DNA of 64,000 bases from Sphingomonas sp. Leaf242 (GCF_001422045.1 NZ_LMLW01000010.1:156756-220755); one strand, 5' to 3'. Positions 16,631 to 25,861 are shown, numbered from the stretch's first letter. The notes: a model not told the origin generated them from the sequence alone. A program made the numbers and translations.

Positions 16631-17599
16631 ATGCGCAAGGTCGGCTGTTTCGGATTGATCATCGGCCTGGCGGCAGTCGTCGCGCTGTTCCTGGTCGTCC
16701 AAGGCTGGGGCGGCGCTGGCCCAGCACCGCGCACGCTGACCGTCCAGATCGGCGAAGGCAGCACTTTGGCCGGCGCTGCCACCGAACTCGAAAAGGCCGG
16801 CGCGATCCCCTCGGCCCGCCGCTTCCGCCTGTACGCGCGCGTGTTCGGCTCGGGCGACCCGATCAAGGCCGGTGAATACCGCATCGCGCCGCACGCCAGC
16901 CAGTCCGACATCCTCAAGCTGATGCAGGGCGGCAAGGTCGTCCAGCGCCTCGTCGTCGTCCCCGAAGGCTATCCTTCCGTCCTCGTCCACGACGCGCTGA
17001 TGAAGGCCGACGGCCTGACCGGCACCGTGCCCGTCCCCGCGGAAGGCTCGATTCTCCCCGACAGCTACGCCTTCCAGGCCGGTGACACCCGCGCATCGGT
17101 CGTCACGAGGATGCAGGCGGCGATGAAGACCTACCTCGCCACCGCCTGGGCCGCGCGCAAGCCTGGCATCGCGGTGACGACCCCCGAACAGGCGATCATC
17201 CTCGCCTCGATCGTTGAGAAGGAAACCGGCAAGCCCTCCGAACGCCGCACCGTCGCCGCGGTCTACGGCAATCGCCTGCGGGGCGGCATGCCGCTTCAGG
17301 CGGACCCCACCGTGATCTACCCGATCACCAAGGGCCGTCCGCTAGGCCGCCGCATCCTGCGGTCGGAACTGCACGCGAAGAACGGCTACAACACCTATGC
17401 CGAAGCCGGCCTGCCGATCGGCCCGATCGCCAACCCCGGCCGTGCCTCGATCGACGCGGTGCTTGACCCGGCCCAAACGAACGCGCTCTATTTCGTAGCA
17501 GACGGCACCGGCGGCCACGTATTCGCGAACACGCTGGCAGAGCACAATGCCAACGTGAAAAAATGGTACGCCATCCGCAAAGCCCGCGGCGAGATGTAA
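16631..17599 (+). CDS. mltG: Endolytic murein transglycosylase MltG
   Basis: 322 aa. An inner-membrane enzyme that cuts nascent glycan strands and helps end chain growth. One N-terminal membrane span (about residues 5-25) precedes a LysM-like region and the YceG catalytic domain. The catalytic glutamate is in IVEKETGKPSERR; GMPLQADPTVIY, YAEAGLPIGPIANPG and FVADGTGGHVFA are conserved. ATG 16631 has AGGAG 6 nt upstream. fabF-mltG adjacency is usual in alphaproteobacteria; a palindromic repeat now separates them. Confidence 0.94.
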   Translation: MRKVGCFGLIIGLAAVVALFLVVQGWGGAGPAPRTLTVQIGEGSTLAGAATELEKAGAIPSARRFRLYARVFGSGDPIKAGEYRIAPHASQSDILKLMQGGKVVQRLVVVPEGYPSVLVHDALMKADGLTGTVPVPAEGSILPDSYAFQAGDTRASVVTRMQAAMKTYLATAWAARKPGIAVTTPEQAIILASIVEKETGKPSERRTVAAVYGNRLRGGMPLQADPTVIYPITKGRPLGRRILRSELHAKNGYNTYAEAGLPIGPIANPGRASIDAVLDPAQTNALYFVADGTGGHVFANTLAEHNANVKKWYAIRKARGEM

Positions 17600-17762
17600 T
17601 CCTCCCCGGAACGGGGAGGGGGACCATCCGCAGGATGGTGGAGGGGGCTCGCCGCGAGCGCACCAGCAGTGGGGCGGGATCCCGCGGGGCGGTACGCTCG
17701 TGGCACTCCCCCTCCACCCCGCCGCTTCGCATCGCGGTCCCCCTCCCCGTGCCGGGGGGGAA
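17600..17762. repeat. Long palindromic intergenic repeat (CCTCCCCGGAACGGGGAGG type)
   Basis: The left arm CCTCCCCGGAACGGGGAGGG with GGACCATCCG, and the right arm CGGTCCCCCTCCCCGTGCCG, enclose about 100 nt. It lies between convergent mltG and eda and reaches the eda stop codon. Same general class as 5382-5498. Confidence 0.75.
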
Positions 17763-18371
17763 TTACCCCCGCAAAGCGTTAGCCGCGCGCGCCTTGATCT
17801 CGATCTCCGCCATCGTCCCGCCGGTCACCCAGCTCCCGCCGACGCAGAGCACCGGCTTGAACGCCAGCCACTCCGGCGCGCTGGCCTCGGTAATCCCGCC
17901 GGTCGGGCAGAAGCTGCACTGATAGAACGGCGCGGCGAGAGCCTTGAGCGCCTTCAACCCGCCATTCGCCTCGGCTGGGAAGAACTTGAAGTGCGTCAGC
18001 CCCAGATCGAGCCCGGTCATGATGTCCGCCGCATTGGCGATCCCCGGCAGGAACGGAATGCCGCTCTCGATGATCGGCGTGGCGAGGCGCTCGGTCAGGC
18101 CGGGCGAGACAATGAACTCCGCCCCCGCATCGCGGACCTGTGCGAACTGCTGCGTGTTCACCACGGTGCCTGCGCCGACGATCGCGCCCGGCACCTTCTT
18201 CATCTCGGCGATGGCTTCAAGCGCCGCGCCGGTGCGCAACGTCACTTCGAGCACGCGCAAGCCGCCCGCGACCAGCGCTTCGGCGAGCGGTCGGGCGAGC
18301 GCCGCGTCCTCGATCACCAGCACCGGGATGACGGCGCTGGTCTGCATGATGTCTGCGATAGTTACGGTCAT
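17763..18371 (-). CDS. eda: KDPG aldolase (2-dehydro-3-deoxy-phosphogluconate aldolase)
   Basis: 202 aa. Splits KDPG to pyruvate and glyceraldehyde 3-phosphate, the last Entner-Doudoroff step. The Schiff-base lysine is in THFKFFPAE, the conserved glutamate in LRVLEVTLRT, and the phosphate site in CPTGGI. The start overlaps glk by 4 nt. Last gene of zwf-pgl-edd-glk-eda. Confidence 0.96.
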   Translation of the reverse strand: MTVTIADIMQTSAVIPVLVIEDAALARPLAEALVAGGLRVLEVTLRTGAALEAIAEMKKVPGAIVGAGTVVNTQQFAQVRDAGAEFIVSPGLTERLATPIIESGIPFLPGIANAADIMTGLDLGLTHFKFFPAEANGGLKALKALAAPFYQCSFCPTGGITEASAPEWLAFKPVLCVGGSWVTGGTMAEIEIKARAANALRG

Positions 18372-19336
18372 TGCGTATGTTCCTGTGCGAAGGCGGCCGC
18401 GGCGCCGAACAGGCCGGGCTGGGGATGGGTGATGAGCTTGACGGGCATCGCCGCCATCATGCCTTGGAAGCGACCCTTGGCGACGAAGCGCTGGTCGAAG
18501 CCCGAGCGAATCAGGCGATCCTTGATCCGGAAGCCGAGCCCGCCGGCGATGACGACCGCCTTCGCGCCTTGCGCCAGCGCCAGATCACCTGCGACCGCGC
18601 CGAGCGCGAGACAGAACCGGTCGAGTGCCGCAAGCGCGATCGAATCGGTGCCGTCGATCGCCTCGGTCCAGATCGTCTTGTCGTCATGGCTCGGCACCGC
18701 GCGGCCCTCCAGCGCGGCAAGCGTCTCGTAGATCGCGACGATGCCAGGTCCAGCAACGACGCGCTCCGCCGAAACGCGCGTGAACGTCTTCCGCAGCCGC
18801 TTGAGCAAAGCATCCTCGATCCCGTCGAGCGGGGCGAAGTCCATGTGGCCGCCCTCGGTCTCCAGGACCTGATAGCCGTCTTTGCGTCGCAGCAACTGCG
18901 CGACGCCGAGCCCGGTACCGGGGCCGCAGATCGTCGTGACGCCCTCGGATGGCGGCGGCGTATCGGGCCCGCAGAGATGGATGAAGTCGCTGCTCGGCAC
19001 CTGCGCGACGGCATGACCGACCGCGCCGAAATCATTGACTACCACCCACTGGTCCGCCTTCAACCGCTCGGTGATCAGCGACTTGCGGATGATCCACGGG
19101 TTGTTGGTCAGCCGGATGACGTCGTTCGCGACGGGCGACGCGACCGCGATCGCCAACGCGCGGGGGAGGGGGCGGCCGAGGCCCGCCTCGAACGCCTGAT
19201 ACGCGGTCTGGAGCGACGCGTGATCCGCGGTCTTCAGCGTCGCCGGCTCACCGAGCGAAACGACGCGGCCGTTCTCGACCTCGGCGATCGCGAAGCGGGC
19301 GTGCGTCCCGCCAATATCTGCCGCTACGATTTCCAT
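18368..19336 (-). CDS. glk: Glucokinase
   Basis: 322 aa. Phosphorylates glucose with ATP. ADIGGTHARFA (phosphate loop), NDFGAVGHAV, CGPGTGLGVA and ETEGGHMDFAP are typical of the GlcK type. ATG 19336 starts MEIVAADIGGTH; the ORF runs further upstream through a palindromic repeat without similarity. The zwf-edd-glk order recalls Zymomonas. It separates edd from eda, which usually touch. Confidence 0.95.
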   Translation of the reverse strand: MEIVAADIGGTHARFAIAEVENGRVVSLGEPATLKTADHASLQTAYQAFEAGLGRPLPRALAIAVASPVANDVIRLTNNPWIIRKSLITERLKADQWVVVNDFGAVGHAVAQVPSSDFIHLCGPDTPPPSEGVTTICGPGTGLGVAQLLRRKDGYQVLETEGGHMDFAPLDGIEDALLKRLRKTFTRVSAERVVAGPGIVAIYETLAALEGRAVPSHDDKTIWTEAIDGTDSIALAALDRFCLALGAVAGDLALAQGAKAVVIAGGLGFRIKDRLIRSGFDQRFVAKGRFQGMMAAMPVKLITHPQPGLFGAAAAFAQEHTQ

Positions 19337-19355
19337 GTCACGCTTCCTCTCACAC

Positions 19356-19453
19356 CCGTCATGCCGGGCTTGTTCCGGCATCCACGGTGCCGCAAATTCT
19401 ACCGCCGATGCCTATGCGGAACGGTGGACCCCGGAACAAGTCCGGGGTGACGG
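19356..19453. repeat. Palindromic repeat pair (CGTCATGCCGGGCTTGTTCCGGCAT type)
   Basis: CCCGTCATGCCGGGCTTGTT + CCGGCATCC, and the inverted copy GGACCCCGGAACAAGTCCGG + GGTGACGGG. It fills the edd-glk gap inside the operon, where it may stabilise or segment the mRNA. Confidence 0.75.
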
Positions 19454-19457
19454 GGGG

Positions 19458-21278
19458 TTAAAGCCCAGCCCCAGCCAGCATCGCCGACGCGCCCTTTTCA
19501 GCCTCGTCGGCGAGCCCACGGAACATGCCGAACAGCTCACGGCCCATGCCGCTCACCGGTGGCGGTATCGCGACCATCTCGCGCGTCGCCCATACGTCCG
19601 CGTCGACCAGCGCCTCCAGAGTACCGTTGACCGCGTCCACCCGGATCATGTCGCCATCGCGAATCAACCCGATCGCACCATCGAGCAGCGCCTCGGGCGA
19701 GCAATGGATCGCGCAAGGCACTTTCCCGCTCGCACCCGACATCCGGCCATCGGTGACCAGCGCCACCTTGAATCCGCGATTCTGCAACACCCCCAGCGGC
19801 GGCGTCAGCTTGTGGAGTTCCGGCATGCCGTTCGCGCGCGGCCCCTGGAACCGCACGACGACGACGACGTCCTTCTCCAGCTCGCCGCGCTTGAACGCCT
19901 CGATCACGTCGAGCTGATCGTCGAACACCATCGCCGGCGCCTCGACGATCCAGCGCTCGCGCTCGACCGCCGACACCTTGATGCACGCGCGGCCGATATT
20001 GCCCGCGAGAATCCGCATCCCGCCATCCGGCGAGAACGGCGCGGTCGCAGGACGAAGGATCGTCTCGTCGCCGCTATCCGGCGTATCGCGCCAAGCGAGT
20101 GTGTCGCCCTCAACCACCGCGGTCTTCGCATACGCCGACAGGTCCTCGCCGCCGATCGTCATGATGTCGCCGTGCAGCAGCCCTTCGCCGAGCAGTTCGC
20201 GGATCACGTAGGGCATGCCCCCGGCAGCCTCGAACGCGTTCACGTCCGCCGAGCCGTTGGGATACACGCGCGCGATCAGCGGGACCGCGCAGGACAGGCG
20301 GTCGAAATCCTCCCAGTCGATGATGATCCCCGCCGCGCGAGCGATCGCCGGCACGTGAAGCAGATGATTGGTCGAGCCGCCGGTCGCGAGCAGGCCGACC
20401 GCGGCGTTCACGATCGCCTTCTCGTCGACGCAATGCCCGAGCGGCCGATACGAATCGCCGCGCGCGCCGATCTTCGCCAACCGGTGCACTGCCGCCCGCG
20501 TCAATTCCTGCCGCAGCTTGGTGCCCGGATTGACGAACGCCGCGCCCGGCATGTGGAGGCCCATCACCTCCATCATCATCTGGTTGGTGTTGGCGGTGCC
20601 GTAGAAGGTGCACGTGCCCTTCGAATGATACGCGCCGATCTCGGCTTCGAGCAGTTCGTCGCGACCGACCAACCCTTCCGCGAACTTCTCGCGAACCGCG
20701 GCCTTCGCCTTGTTCGGCAAGCCCGTTGGCATCGGGCCGCCCGGGATCAGCACCATCGGCAGATGCCCGAAGCGCAGCGCACCCATCAGCAGGCCCGGCA
20801 CGATCTTGTCGCAGATGCCGAGCAGCGCCGCGCCTTCGAACGTCCCGTGCGACAACGCAATCGCGGTGCTCAGTGCGATCGTGTCGCGGCTGAACAGCGA
20901 CAGCTCCATCCCCGGATAGCCTTGCGTCACGCCGTCGCACATCGCCGGTACGCCGCCCGCGACCTGCGCGGTTGCGCCCGCTTCGCGCGCCCAGATCTTC
21001 ATCAGCTCCGGGTAGCGATAATAGACCGCGTGCGCCGACAGCATGTCGTTATACGCGGTGACGATGCCGATGTTCATGCCGGCATCGGCCTTCATCGCGT
21101 CGCGGTCCTCCTCGGTCCCGGCATAGGCATGCGCGAGGTTTGCGCAGCCGAGGCCGGGACGCCGGACCTGCGCCGCCGCCTCGCGCTCGATCAGCGTGAG
21201 ATAGGCGGCGCGGCTGTCGCGTGAGCGCTCGATGATCCGGTTGGTCACCGCGGAGACGACGGCGTTGAGCATCGTCAC
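19458..21278 (-). CDS. edd: 6-phosphogluconate dehydratase
   Basis: 606 aa. Converts 6-phosphogluconate to KDPG; a [4Fe-4S] enzyme of the IlvD/Edd family. Cysteine-containing motifs are VPAMCDGVTQG, LLGICDKIVPG and PLGHCVDEKA; TDGRMSGASGK holds the catalytic serine. NANT-type family block TANTNQMMMEVMG distinguishes Edd from IlvD. The start overlaps pgl by 4 nt. Length is normal. Confidence 0.96.
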   Translation of the reverse strand: MTMLNAVVSAVTNRIIERSRDSRAAYLTLIEREAAAQVRRPGLGCANLAHAYAGTEEDRDAMKADAGMNIGIVTAYNDMLSAHAVYYRYPELMKIWAREAGATAQVAGGVPAMCDGVTQGYPGMELSLFSRDTIALSTAIALSHGTFEGAALLGICDKIVPGLLMGALRFGHLPMVLIPGGPMPTGLPNKAKAAVREKFAEGLVGRDELLEAEIGAYHSKGTCTFYGTANTNQMMMEVMGLHMPGAAFVNPGTKLRQELTRAAVHRLAKIGARGDSYRPLGHCVDEKAIVNAAVGLLATGGSTNHLLHVPAIARAAGIIIDWEDFDRLSCAVPLIARVYPNGSADVNAFEAAGGMPYVIRELLGEGLLHGDIMTIGGEDLSAYAKTAVVEGDTLAWRDTPDSGDETILRPATAPFSPDGGMRILAGNIGRACIKVSAVERERWIVEAPAMVFDDQLDVIEAFKRGELEKDVVVVVRFQGPRANGMPELHKLTPPLGVLQNRGFKVALVTDGRMSGASGKVPCAIHCSPEALLDGAIGLIRDGDMIRVDAVNGTLEALVDADVWATREMVAIPPPVSGMGRELFGMFRGLADEAEKGASAMLAGAGL

Positions 21279-21979
21279 GGCGCCCAGTGCACGTCGACCG
21301 GCAGCTCGACTTCGGCGAGCACGCGGCCGATCGGGTAGGACGACGACGGCCCCTGTTCGATCGCCTGCTCAAGCACCTTCTTCTTCGCGTCGCCGGTGAT
21401 CATGATCATCAGCGCCTTCGACGAAGCGATCGCCGCCGCCGACAACGTCACGCGCGCGAGCGGAGCCTCAGGCGGCAGCGGATCGGGCATCACGCCGAGC
21501 GCGCGACGTTCCTTGGGACCGCTCAGCGCCTCGTCGTAATCGGGGCCGGGGAAGATCGACGCGGTGTGTCCGTCGCTGCCCATGCCGAGCAGACAGAAGT
21601 CGAGCGGCCAGTGCAGGTCCTGCATCAGCGCATCCGCCGAACGACCTGCCGCCTTGTAGTCCGACATCGCCTCGGGAACGATCGGCTTCACGCGCGCGCC
21701 CTTGGGAAGGAAGATCTTCGCCAGCGCGGTCACGTTGGACAATGGATCGCCGAGCTTCACGATGCGCTCGTCGCCGGGGATGATCGTGACCTTCTTCCAG
21801 TCGAGCTTCGCCTGGGCGAGCTTCTCATACGCGGTCATCGGCGTCTTGCCGCCCGCCAGCGCGATCACCGCCGAGCCGCGCGCGTCGAGCGCGCTCTCGA
21901 TGACGAACTGGATATCACCCGCGACCGCATTGGCGAGTTCGCCCGCGTCGTCATATTCCCACCATTCGATTTCGGTCAT
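21275..21979 (-). CDS. pgl: 6-phosphogluconolactonase
   Basis: 234 aa, SOL/DevB type. Hydrolyses 6-phosphogluconolactone. ALAGGKTPMTAYEKLA, IPGDERIV, CLLGMGSDGHTASIFPG and the RVTLS region are conserved. It is 4-nt coupled to edd and 124 nt behind zwf, with a palindromic repeat between. Confidence 0.94.
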   Translation of the reverse strand: MTEIEWWEYDDAGELANAVAGDIQFVIESALDARGSAVIALAGGKTPMTAYEKLAQAKLDWKKVTIIPGDERIVKLGDPLSNVTALAKIFLPKGARVKPIVPEAMSDYKAAGRSADALMQDLHWPLDFCLLGMGSDGHTASIFPGPDYDEALSGPKERRALGVMPDPLPPEAPLARVTLSAAAIASSKALMIMITGDAKKKVLEQAIEQGPSSSYPIGRVLAEVELPVDVHWAP

Positions 21980-22002
21980 TCGATCTTTCCTTGAAAACTT
22001 TT

Positions 22003-22077
22003 CCGTTCGTCCTGAGCGAAGTCGAAGGACAATGCCACAAGCGGGCTACCCTTCGACTTCGCTCAGGGCGAACGGGC
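22003..22077. repeat. Palindromic repeat pair (GTCCTGAGCGAAGTCGAAGGAC type)
   Basis: CCGTTCGTCCTGAGCGAAGT with CGAAGGAC, and its inverted copy CCTTCGACTTCGCTCAGGGC with GAACGG, about 20 nt apart, in the zwf-pgl gap. This sequence type is widespread as an intergenic repeat in proteobacteria. Confidence 0.8.
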
Positions 22078-22103
22078 AGGGGATAGTATTCCCCCTCTGA
22101 AAC

Positions 22104-23567
22104 TCAGTCGTCCTGCCAGGTCACGCCGTCGCGCTCGGTCAGCGCGATCGCGGCCGACGGACCCCAGCTGCCCGACGCATAGCTCTTGGGCTTCATCGCG
22201 TTGGCCTTCCAGCCCTCGCGGATCGCGTCGATCCAGGTCCACTGCGCCTCGACCTCGTCACGCCGCACGAACAAAGTCTGGTCGCCCTCGATCAGGTCGA
22301 GCAGCAGCCGCTCATACGCGATCCGCCGACGCGACCCTGCAAACTCGGCATCCATGCTGAGGTTCAGCGGCACTTCGCGCAGGCGGACGCCCTCGCGGTC
22401 GAGACCCGGCTCCTTCGCCATCACGAGCAGCTGGATATATTCCTCCGGCTGGAGGCGGATGATCAACATGTTGGGTTGGAGCAACCCGCCACGTCCGGCG
22501 AACATCGAGTGCGGCACCGCCTTGAACTGGATCGCAATCTCGCTGCGACGCGTCGCCATGCGCTTGCCGGTGCGCAGGTAGAACGGCACGCCCTGCCAGC
22601 GCCAGTTATCGACATGCGCCTTGATCGCGACGAACGTCTCGGTGGTCGAAGCCTGGCCGAGTTCGTCGGAGTAGCTCTTGACGAACTTCCCCTTCACCGC
22701 GCCTTCGCCATACTGTCCCGTCACGGTGACGTTCGGCACTTCCTCGGGCTTGATCATCCGCAGCGAACGGAACACCTTCGACTTCTCGTCGCGGACGTCG
22801 GTGCCCTCGAACCGTGCAGGCGGCTCCATCGCGATCAGCGCAAGAAGCTGCAGCATGTGGTTGGCGACCATGTCGCGCAGCGCACCCGCGGTTTCGTAAT
22901 AGCCCGCGCGCTCTTCGAGCCCGACGGTCTCGGAGATCGTGATCTGGACGTTGTCGATCCCTTGAGCATTCCACACCGGCTCGAAGAACGAGTTGCCGAA
23001 GCGCAGCGCGAGGATGTTCTGGACGGTTTCCTTGCCGAGATAATGATCGATCCGGTAGGTCCGCTCTTCGGGGAAAGCCTTCGCCACTGCATCGTTGATC
23101 TCGCGGCTCGTCTCCAGGTCGTAGCCGAGTGGCTTCTCGAGGCCGACGCGGACCGTCTCGCCGGCGAGTCCGACCTTGTGCAGACCCTCAATCGCAGCCT
23201 CGAATAACGAAGGTGCGGTCGACAGATAGATCGCGAGACCGCCCGAGATATCGCCGATCTTGTCCGCCAGCGGCTGGAAGCTCGCCGGGTCCGACAGATC
23301 GGTCGGCTGGTAGAAGATCCGGTCGAGGAACGTCCCGATCGCGCTTTCGTCCTTGCGATCCTCGGGCAGGAACTCGTCGAGCGCCTTCTTGGCGAACTTC
23401 CGGTAATCCTCGTCGTCATGCTCGTGACGCGCGGCACCGGTGATCGTCAGTTCCTCGGGCAGCAACCCGTCGGCGTGCAGGCCATAGAGCGACGGCAGCA
23501 GCATGCGCTGTGCGAGATCGCCGGTCGCGCCGAACAGGAGCAGCTTGGCTACGGGATTACGGTGCAT
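22104..23567 (-). CDS. zwf: Glucose-6-phosphate 1-dehydrogenase
   Basis: 487 aa. Oxidises glucose 6-phosphate, entry to the Entner-Doudoroff pathway. The NADP site is LFGATGDLAQRMLLPSLY, the active site RIDHYLGKETVQN, and VPFYLRTGKRM and WTWIDAI are conserved. ATG 23567 is preceded by AGGAG. It begins only 45 nt after argC on the same strand, so it is either co-transcribed with marR-SH3-argC or has a promoter inside argC. Confidence 0.97.
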   Translation of the reverse strand: MHRNPVAKLLLFGATGDLAQRMLLPSLYGLHADGLLPEELTITGAARHEHDDEDYRKFAKKALDEFLPEDRKDESAIGTFLDRIFYQPTDLSDPASFQPLADKIGDISGGLAIYLSTAPSLFEAAIEGLHKVGLAGETVRVGLEKPLGYDLETSREINDAVAKAFPEERTYRIDHYLGKETVQNILALRFGNSFFEPVWNAQGIDNVQITISETVGLEERAGYYETAGALRDMVANHMLQLLALIAMEPPARFEGTDVRDEKSKVFRSLRMIKPEEVPNVTVTGQYGEGAVKGKFVKSYSDELGQASTTETFVAIKAHVDNWRWQGVPFYLRTGKRMATRRSEIAIQFKAVPHSMFAGRGGLLQPNMLIIRLQPEEYIQLLVMAKEPGLDREGVRLREVPLNLSMDAEFAGSRRRIAYERLLLDLIEGDQTLFVRRDEVEAQWTWIDAIREGWKANAMKPKSYASGSWGPSAAIALTERDGVTWQDD

Positions 23568-23612
23568 GAAAGCTCCTGGATTTGCCGATGGGCCGGGCGA
23601 AGAACGCCGGTC

Positions 23613-24536
23613 CTAGAAAACGAGGCCGGCTACGGGATCGACCCCGGCCATGATGTTGAGGTTCTGGACCGCAGCACCGCCGGCGCCCTTGCCCAGATTG
23701 TCGAGCGTCGCGATCAGCCGCGCATGCCCGACCGCGTCGTTGCCGCAGACCCGCAGCGTCAGACGATCGGTCCCTGCGTTCTCCTCGATATCGACCGATC
23801 CGATATCGCCGGTGGCAACCGAGACGAGCTTCGAGCCATCGAATGCGGCGCACAGTACGTCTTCGATCGCCGCGAGCGTAGGCCGGCCGGGCAGGGCGTG
23901 GAGGTGCAACGGCACTTCGACGACCATGCCGCGGTAGGTGTTCGCCACCGCAGGCGCGAAGATCGGTGCGTGCGTTAGGCCCGCATGCTGCGTCATCTCG
24001 GCGATATGCTTGTGCGCAAGGCCTAGCGCGTAGGCGCGGAACGCCGTCGCCGGCTCGTCATTCTCGAACGCCGCGATCATTGCCTTGCCGCCGCCCGAGT
24101 AACCAGAGGTCGCGTTGACGCTCAGCGGGAGGTCGGCGGGGATGAGACCGGCCGCGACCAGGGGCGCGACGAGCGCGAGGAACCCAGTGGGATAGCAGCC
24201 GGGGTTCGACACGCGCGTCGCGGTCGCAACCTTATCCGCCTGGTCTGGCAACTCGGGGAAGCCGTAGGTCCAGCCGGCAGCGACGCGGTGTGCGCTCGAT
24301 GCGTCGATGACGCGGGTGCGCGCATTGTCGATCAGCGTGACGGCTTCGCGCGATGCGTCGTCCGGCAGGCAGAGGATGACGAAATCGGCATCGTTCAGCG
24401 CCTCGCGCCGCGCCGCCGGATCCTTGCGCCGGTTCTCCGCCAGCAACGTCAGCGTGATGTCGGTCCGTCCGGCGAGCCGTTCGCGGATCTCGAGTCCGGT
24501 GGTGCCGACCGCCCCATCAATGAAGACCGTCGTCAT
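23613..24536 (-). CDS. argC: N-acetyl-gamma-glutamyl-phosphate reductase (short type)
   Basis: 307 aa. NADPH-dependent step of arginine synthesis. The short (type 2) form begins TTVFIDGAVGTTGLEI; the catalytic cysteine is in VSNPGCYPTGF, and TSGYSGGGKAMI and GLAHKHIAEM follow. ATG 24536 overlaps the stop of the SH3 gene by 4 nt. The position between a MarR gene and zwf is not explained by arginine synthesis. Confidence 0.93.
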   Translation of the reverse strand: MTTVFIDGAVGTTGLEIRERLAGRTDITLTLLAENRRKDPAARREALNDADFVILCLPDDASREAVTLIDNARTRVIDASSAHRVAAGWTYGFPELPDQADKVATATRVSNPGCYPTGFLALVAPLVAAGLIPADLPLSVNATSGYSGGGKAMIAAFENDEPATAFRAYALGLAHKHIAEMTQHAGLTHAPIFAPAVANTYRGMVVEVPLHLHALPGRPTLAAIEDVLCAAFDGSKLVSVATGDIGSVDIEENAGTDRLTLRVCGNDAVGHARLIATLDNLGKGAGGAAVQNLNIMAGVDPVAGLVF

Positions 24537-24955
24537 GCCGCGTCCGTCGTCGAAAGGTCGAGCGCAGCGGCCTCGACATAGCCGACCAGCCCGCTCGGAC
24601 GCGCAACGCCCCACGCGGACACGCCGGCAATCTCCAGCACTTCGAAACTGTCGCCAGGGTTGAGGTCGACCATCGTATCGCTCGCTTCGTCTCGTCCGCT
24701 GCGCAACAAAGCTGTGCGCGCGACGGGCCGTATCATCGGCACGGCGTAGTGTGGAGCGAATACGTATTCGGCGAGGCGAATGTCGGCGATATCGCGGCGA
24801 ACCGCGTGCGTACGCGGGTCGAGTTCGACCGAGCGGCCCGTCAGCGAAAAGCTCGTACGGGCCTGGTCGTCGAATGGCTCAAGCGTGAGCGGCTGCGCGC
24901 CCGTTGGAACCAGCAGGGGCGGGGCCGTCGCCGATGAATTGCCCGAACTCTTCAA
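24533..24955 (-). CDS. SH3-domain protein of unknown function
   Basis: About 140 aa. The conserved part is SLTGRSVELDPRTHAVRRDI, ADIRLAEYVFAPHYAVPMIR, then a bacterial SH3-like module (LNPGDSFEVLEIAGVSAWGV, GLVGYVEAAAL) as in the N-terminal modules of NlpC/P60 hydrolases; no peptidase domain is present. The start is uncertain: there is no ATG or GTG between the marR stop and the conserved part. TTG 24955 and ATG 25042 both lie inside marR. The stop overlaps argC. Confidence 0.6.
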   Translation of the reverse strand: MKSSGNSSATAPPLLVPTGAQPLTLEPFDDQARTSFSLTGRSVELDPRTHAVRRDIADIRLAEYVFAPHYAVPMIRPVARTALLRSGRDEASDTMVDLNPGDSFEVLEIAGVSAWGVARPSGLVGYVEAAALDLSTTDAA

Positions 24956-25238
24956 GAAAATCTGCCCCTTCGGTGGTGCGCGCGACGAAGATGTTGCGCT
25001 TGTCGCTATCGTCGCGTTGTCGGCGCAGATAGCCGAGGGCACCCAATCTGTTCAAGGCGCGCGTGACGACCGGCTTCGATACGTTCAGCGCGCGGGCCAG
25101 GCCGCGCACCGTATGTGGCCCCGGTTTGAGATATACGAGCAGAAGAAGCGCCATCTGCCGATTGGTCAGATCGGGTTCGCCCGAACGGACGTAGTCCACC
25201 AGAGCGGTCATCCAGGTCGATAAGGTATTGGCTGCCAT
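24879..25238 (-). CDS. MarR-family transcriptional regulator
   Basis: 119 aa. Winged helix-turn-helix: LTNRQMALLLLVYLKPGPHT, RGLARALNVSKPVVTRALNR (recognition helix) and the wing RDDSDKRNIFVARTTEG. The N-terminal dimer helix is short. ATG 25238 is chosen; the ORF reaches further upstream without family sequence. First gene before SH3-argC-zwf, so it may act on this locus. Its ligand cannot be inferred. The gap 25239-25445 to secG holds the divergent promoters; no clear operator was seen. Confidence 0.85.
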   Translation of the reverse strand: MAANTLSTWMTALVDYVRSGEPDLTNRQMALLLLVYLKPGPHTVRGLARALNVSKPVVTRALNRLGALGYLRRQRDDSDKRNIFVARTTEGADFLEEFGQFIGDGPAPAGSNGRAAAHA

Positions 25239-25445
25239 TGATGCCACAGCGTTGATCCGCCATCTGAATTTATAAACACGATGCCCAGTCATGAGCGTCG
25301 TTACGGGTTCACAACGCCGCCCGGACGTCATGTTTCCGTAGTTTTGCGATTGGCTTGCGATATGCGGAGCCCGTGTTGCGGTTGATCGAAACCGCGACGT
25401 CGCCTATGTGCGCGCCTTCGCAAAAGTTCCGGGGTTTTCCGCGCA

Positions 25446-25841
25446 ATGTTCGCCTTTCTGCTCGTCATCCACGCGATCATCGCGGCCGCCCTCGTCACGG
25501 TGATCCTCATGCAGCGCTCGGAAGGCGGCGGTCTGGGCATGGGCGGCAGTCCGTCGGGCCTGATGTCGGCGCGCGGCGCGGCCGATTTCCTGACCCGCGC
25601 GACCGGCGTTCTTGCGACGATGTTTGTGCTGTTCTCGATCCTGCTCGCGGTCCTCGCGGCGAATCACCGCACCACCACGATCGACACGTCGCTTGCCCGC
25701 ACTCCGGCGGCGGCAACGGCCGTCCCGACCGCGCAGCCCAAGGGTGATGCGGCTCCGTTTGCCGGTGGCGCAGAAAATGCTGGCGTTCCAGCCGGCACTA
25801 CGGCTCCGGCCGACAACGGCGCGGTCCCACTCGCCCGCTAA
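25446..25841 (+). CDS. secG: Protein-export membrane protein SecG
   Basis: 131 aa. A SecYEG translocase subunit. Two membrane spans (about 2-22 and 51-72) flank the conserved loop MQRSEGGGLGMGGSPSGLMS and RGAADFLTRAT. The C-terminal 55 residues are a flexible Ala/Pro/Thr-rich tail. pyrG follows after 85 nt with a hairpin between. Confidence 0.94.
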   Translation: MFAFLLVIHAIIAAALVTVILMQRSEGGGLGMGGSPSGLMSARGAADFLTRATGVLATMFVLFSILLAVLAANHRTTTIDTSLARTPAAATAVPTAQPKGDAAPFAGGAENAGVPAGTTAPADNGAVPLAR

Positions 25842-25861
25842 ACACTCCATTCGCCGATAAA

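Noticed and set aside
19335..21224. 629-codon open frame on the plus strand across edd
   Set aside because: Antisense shadow of edd; no family motif and no ribosome site.
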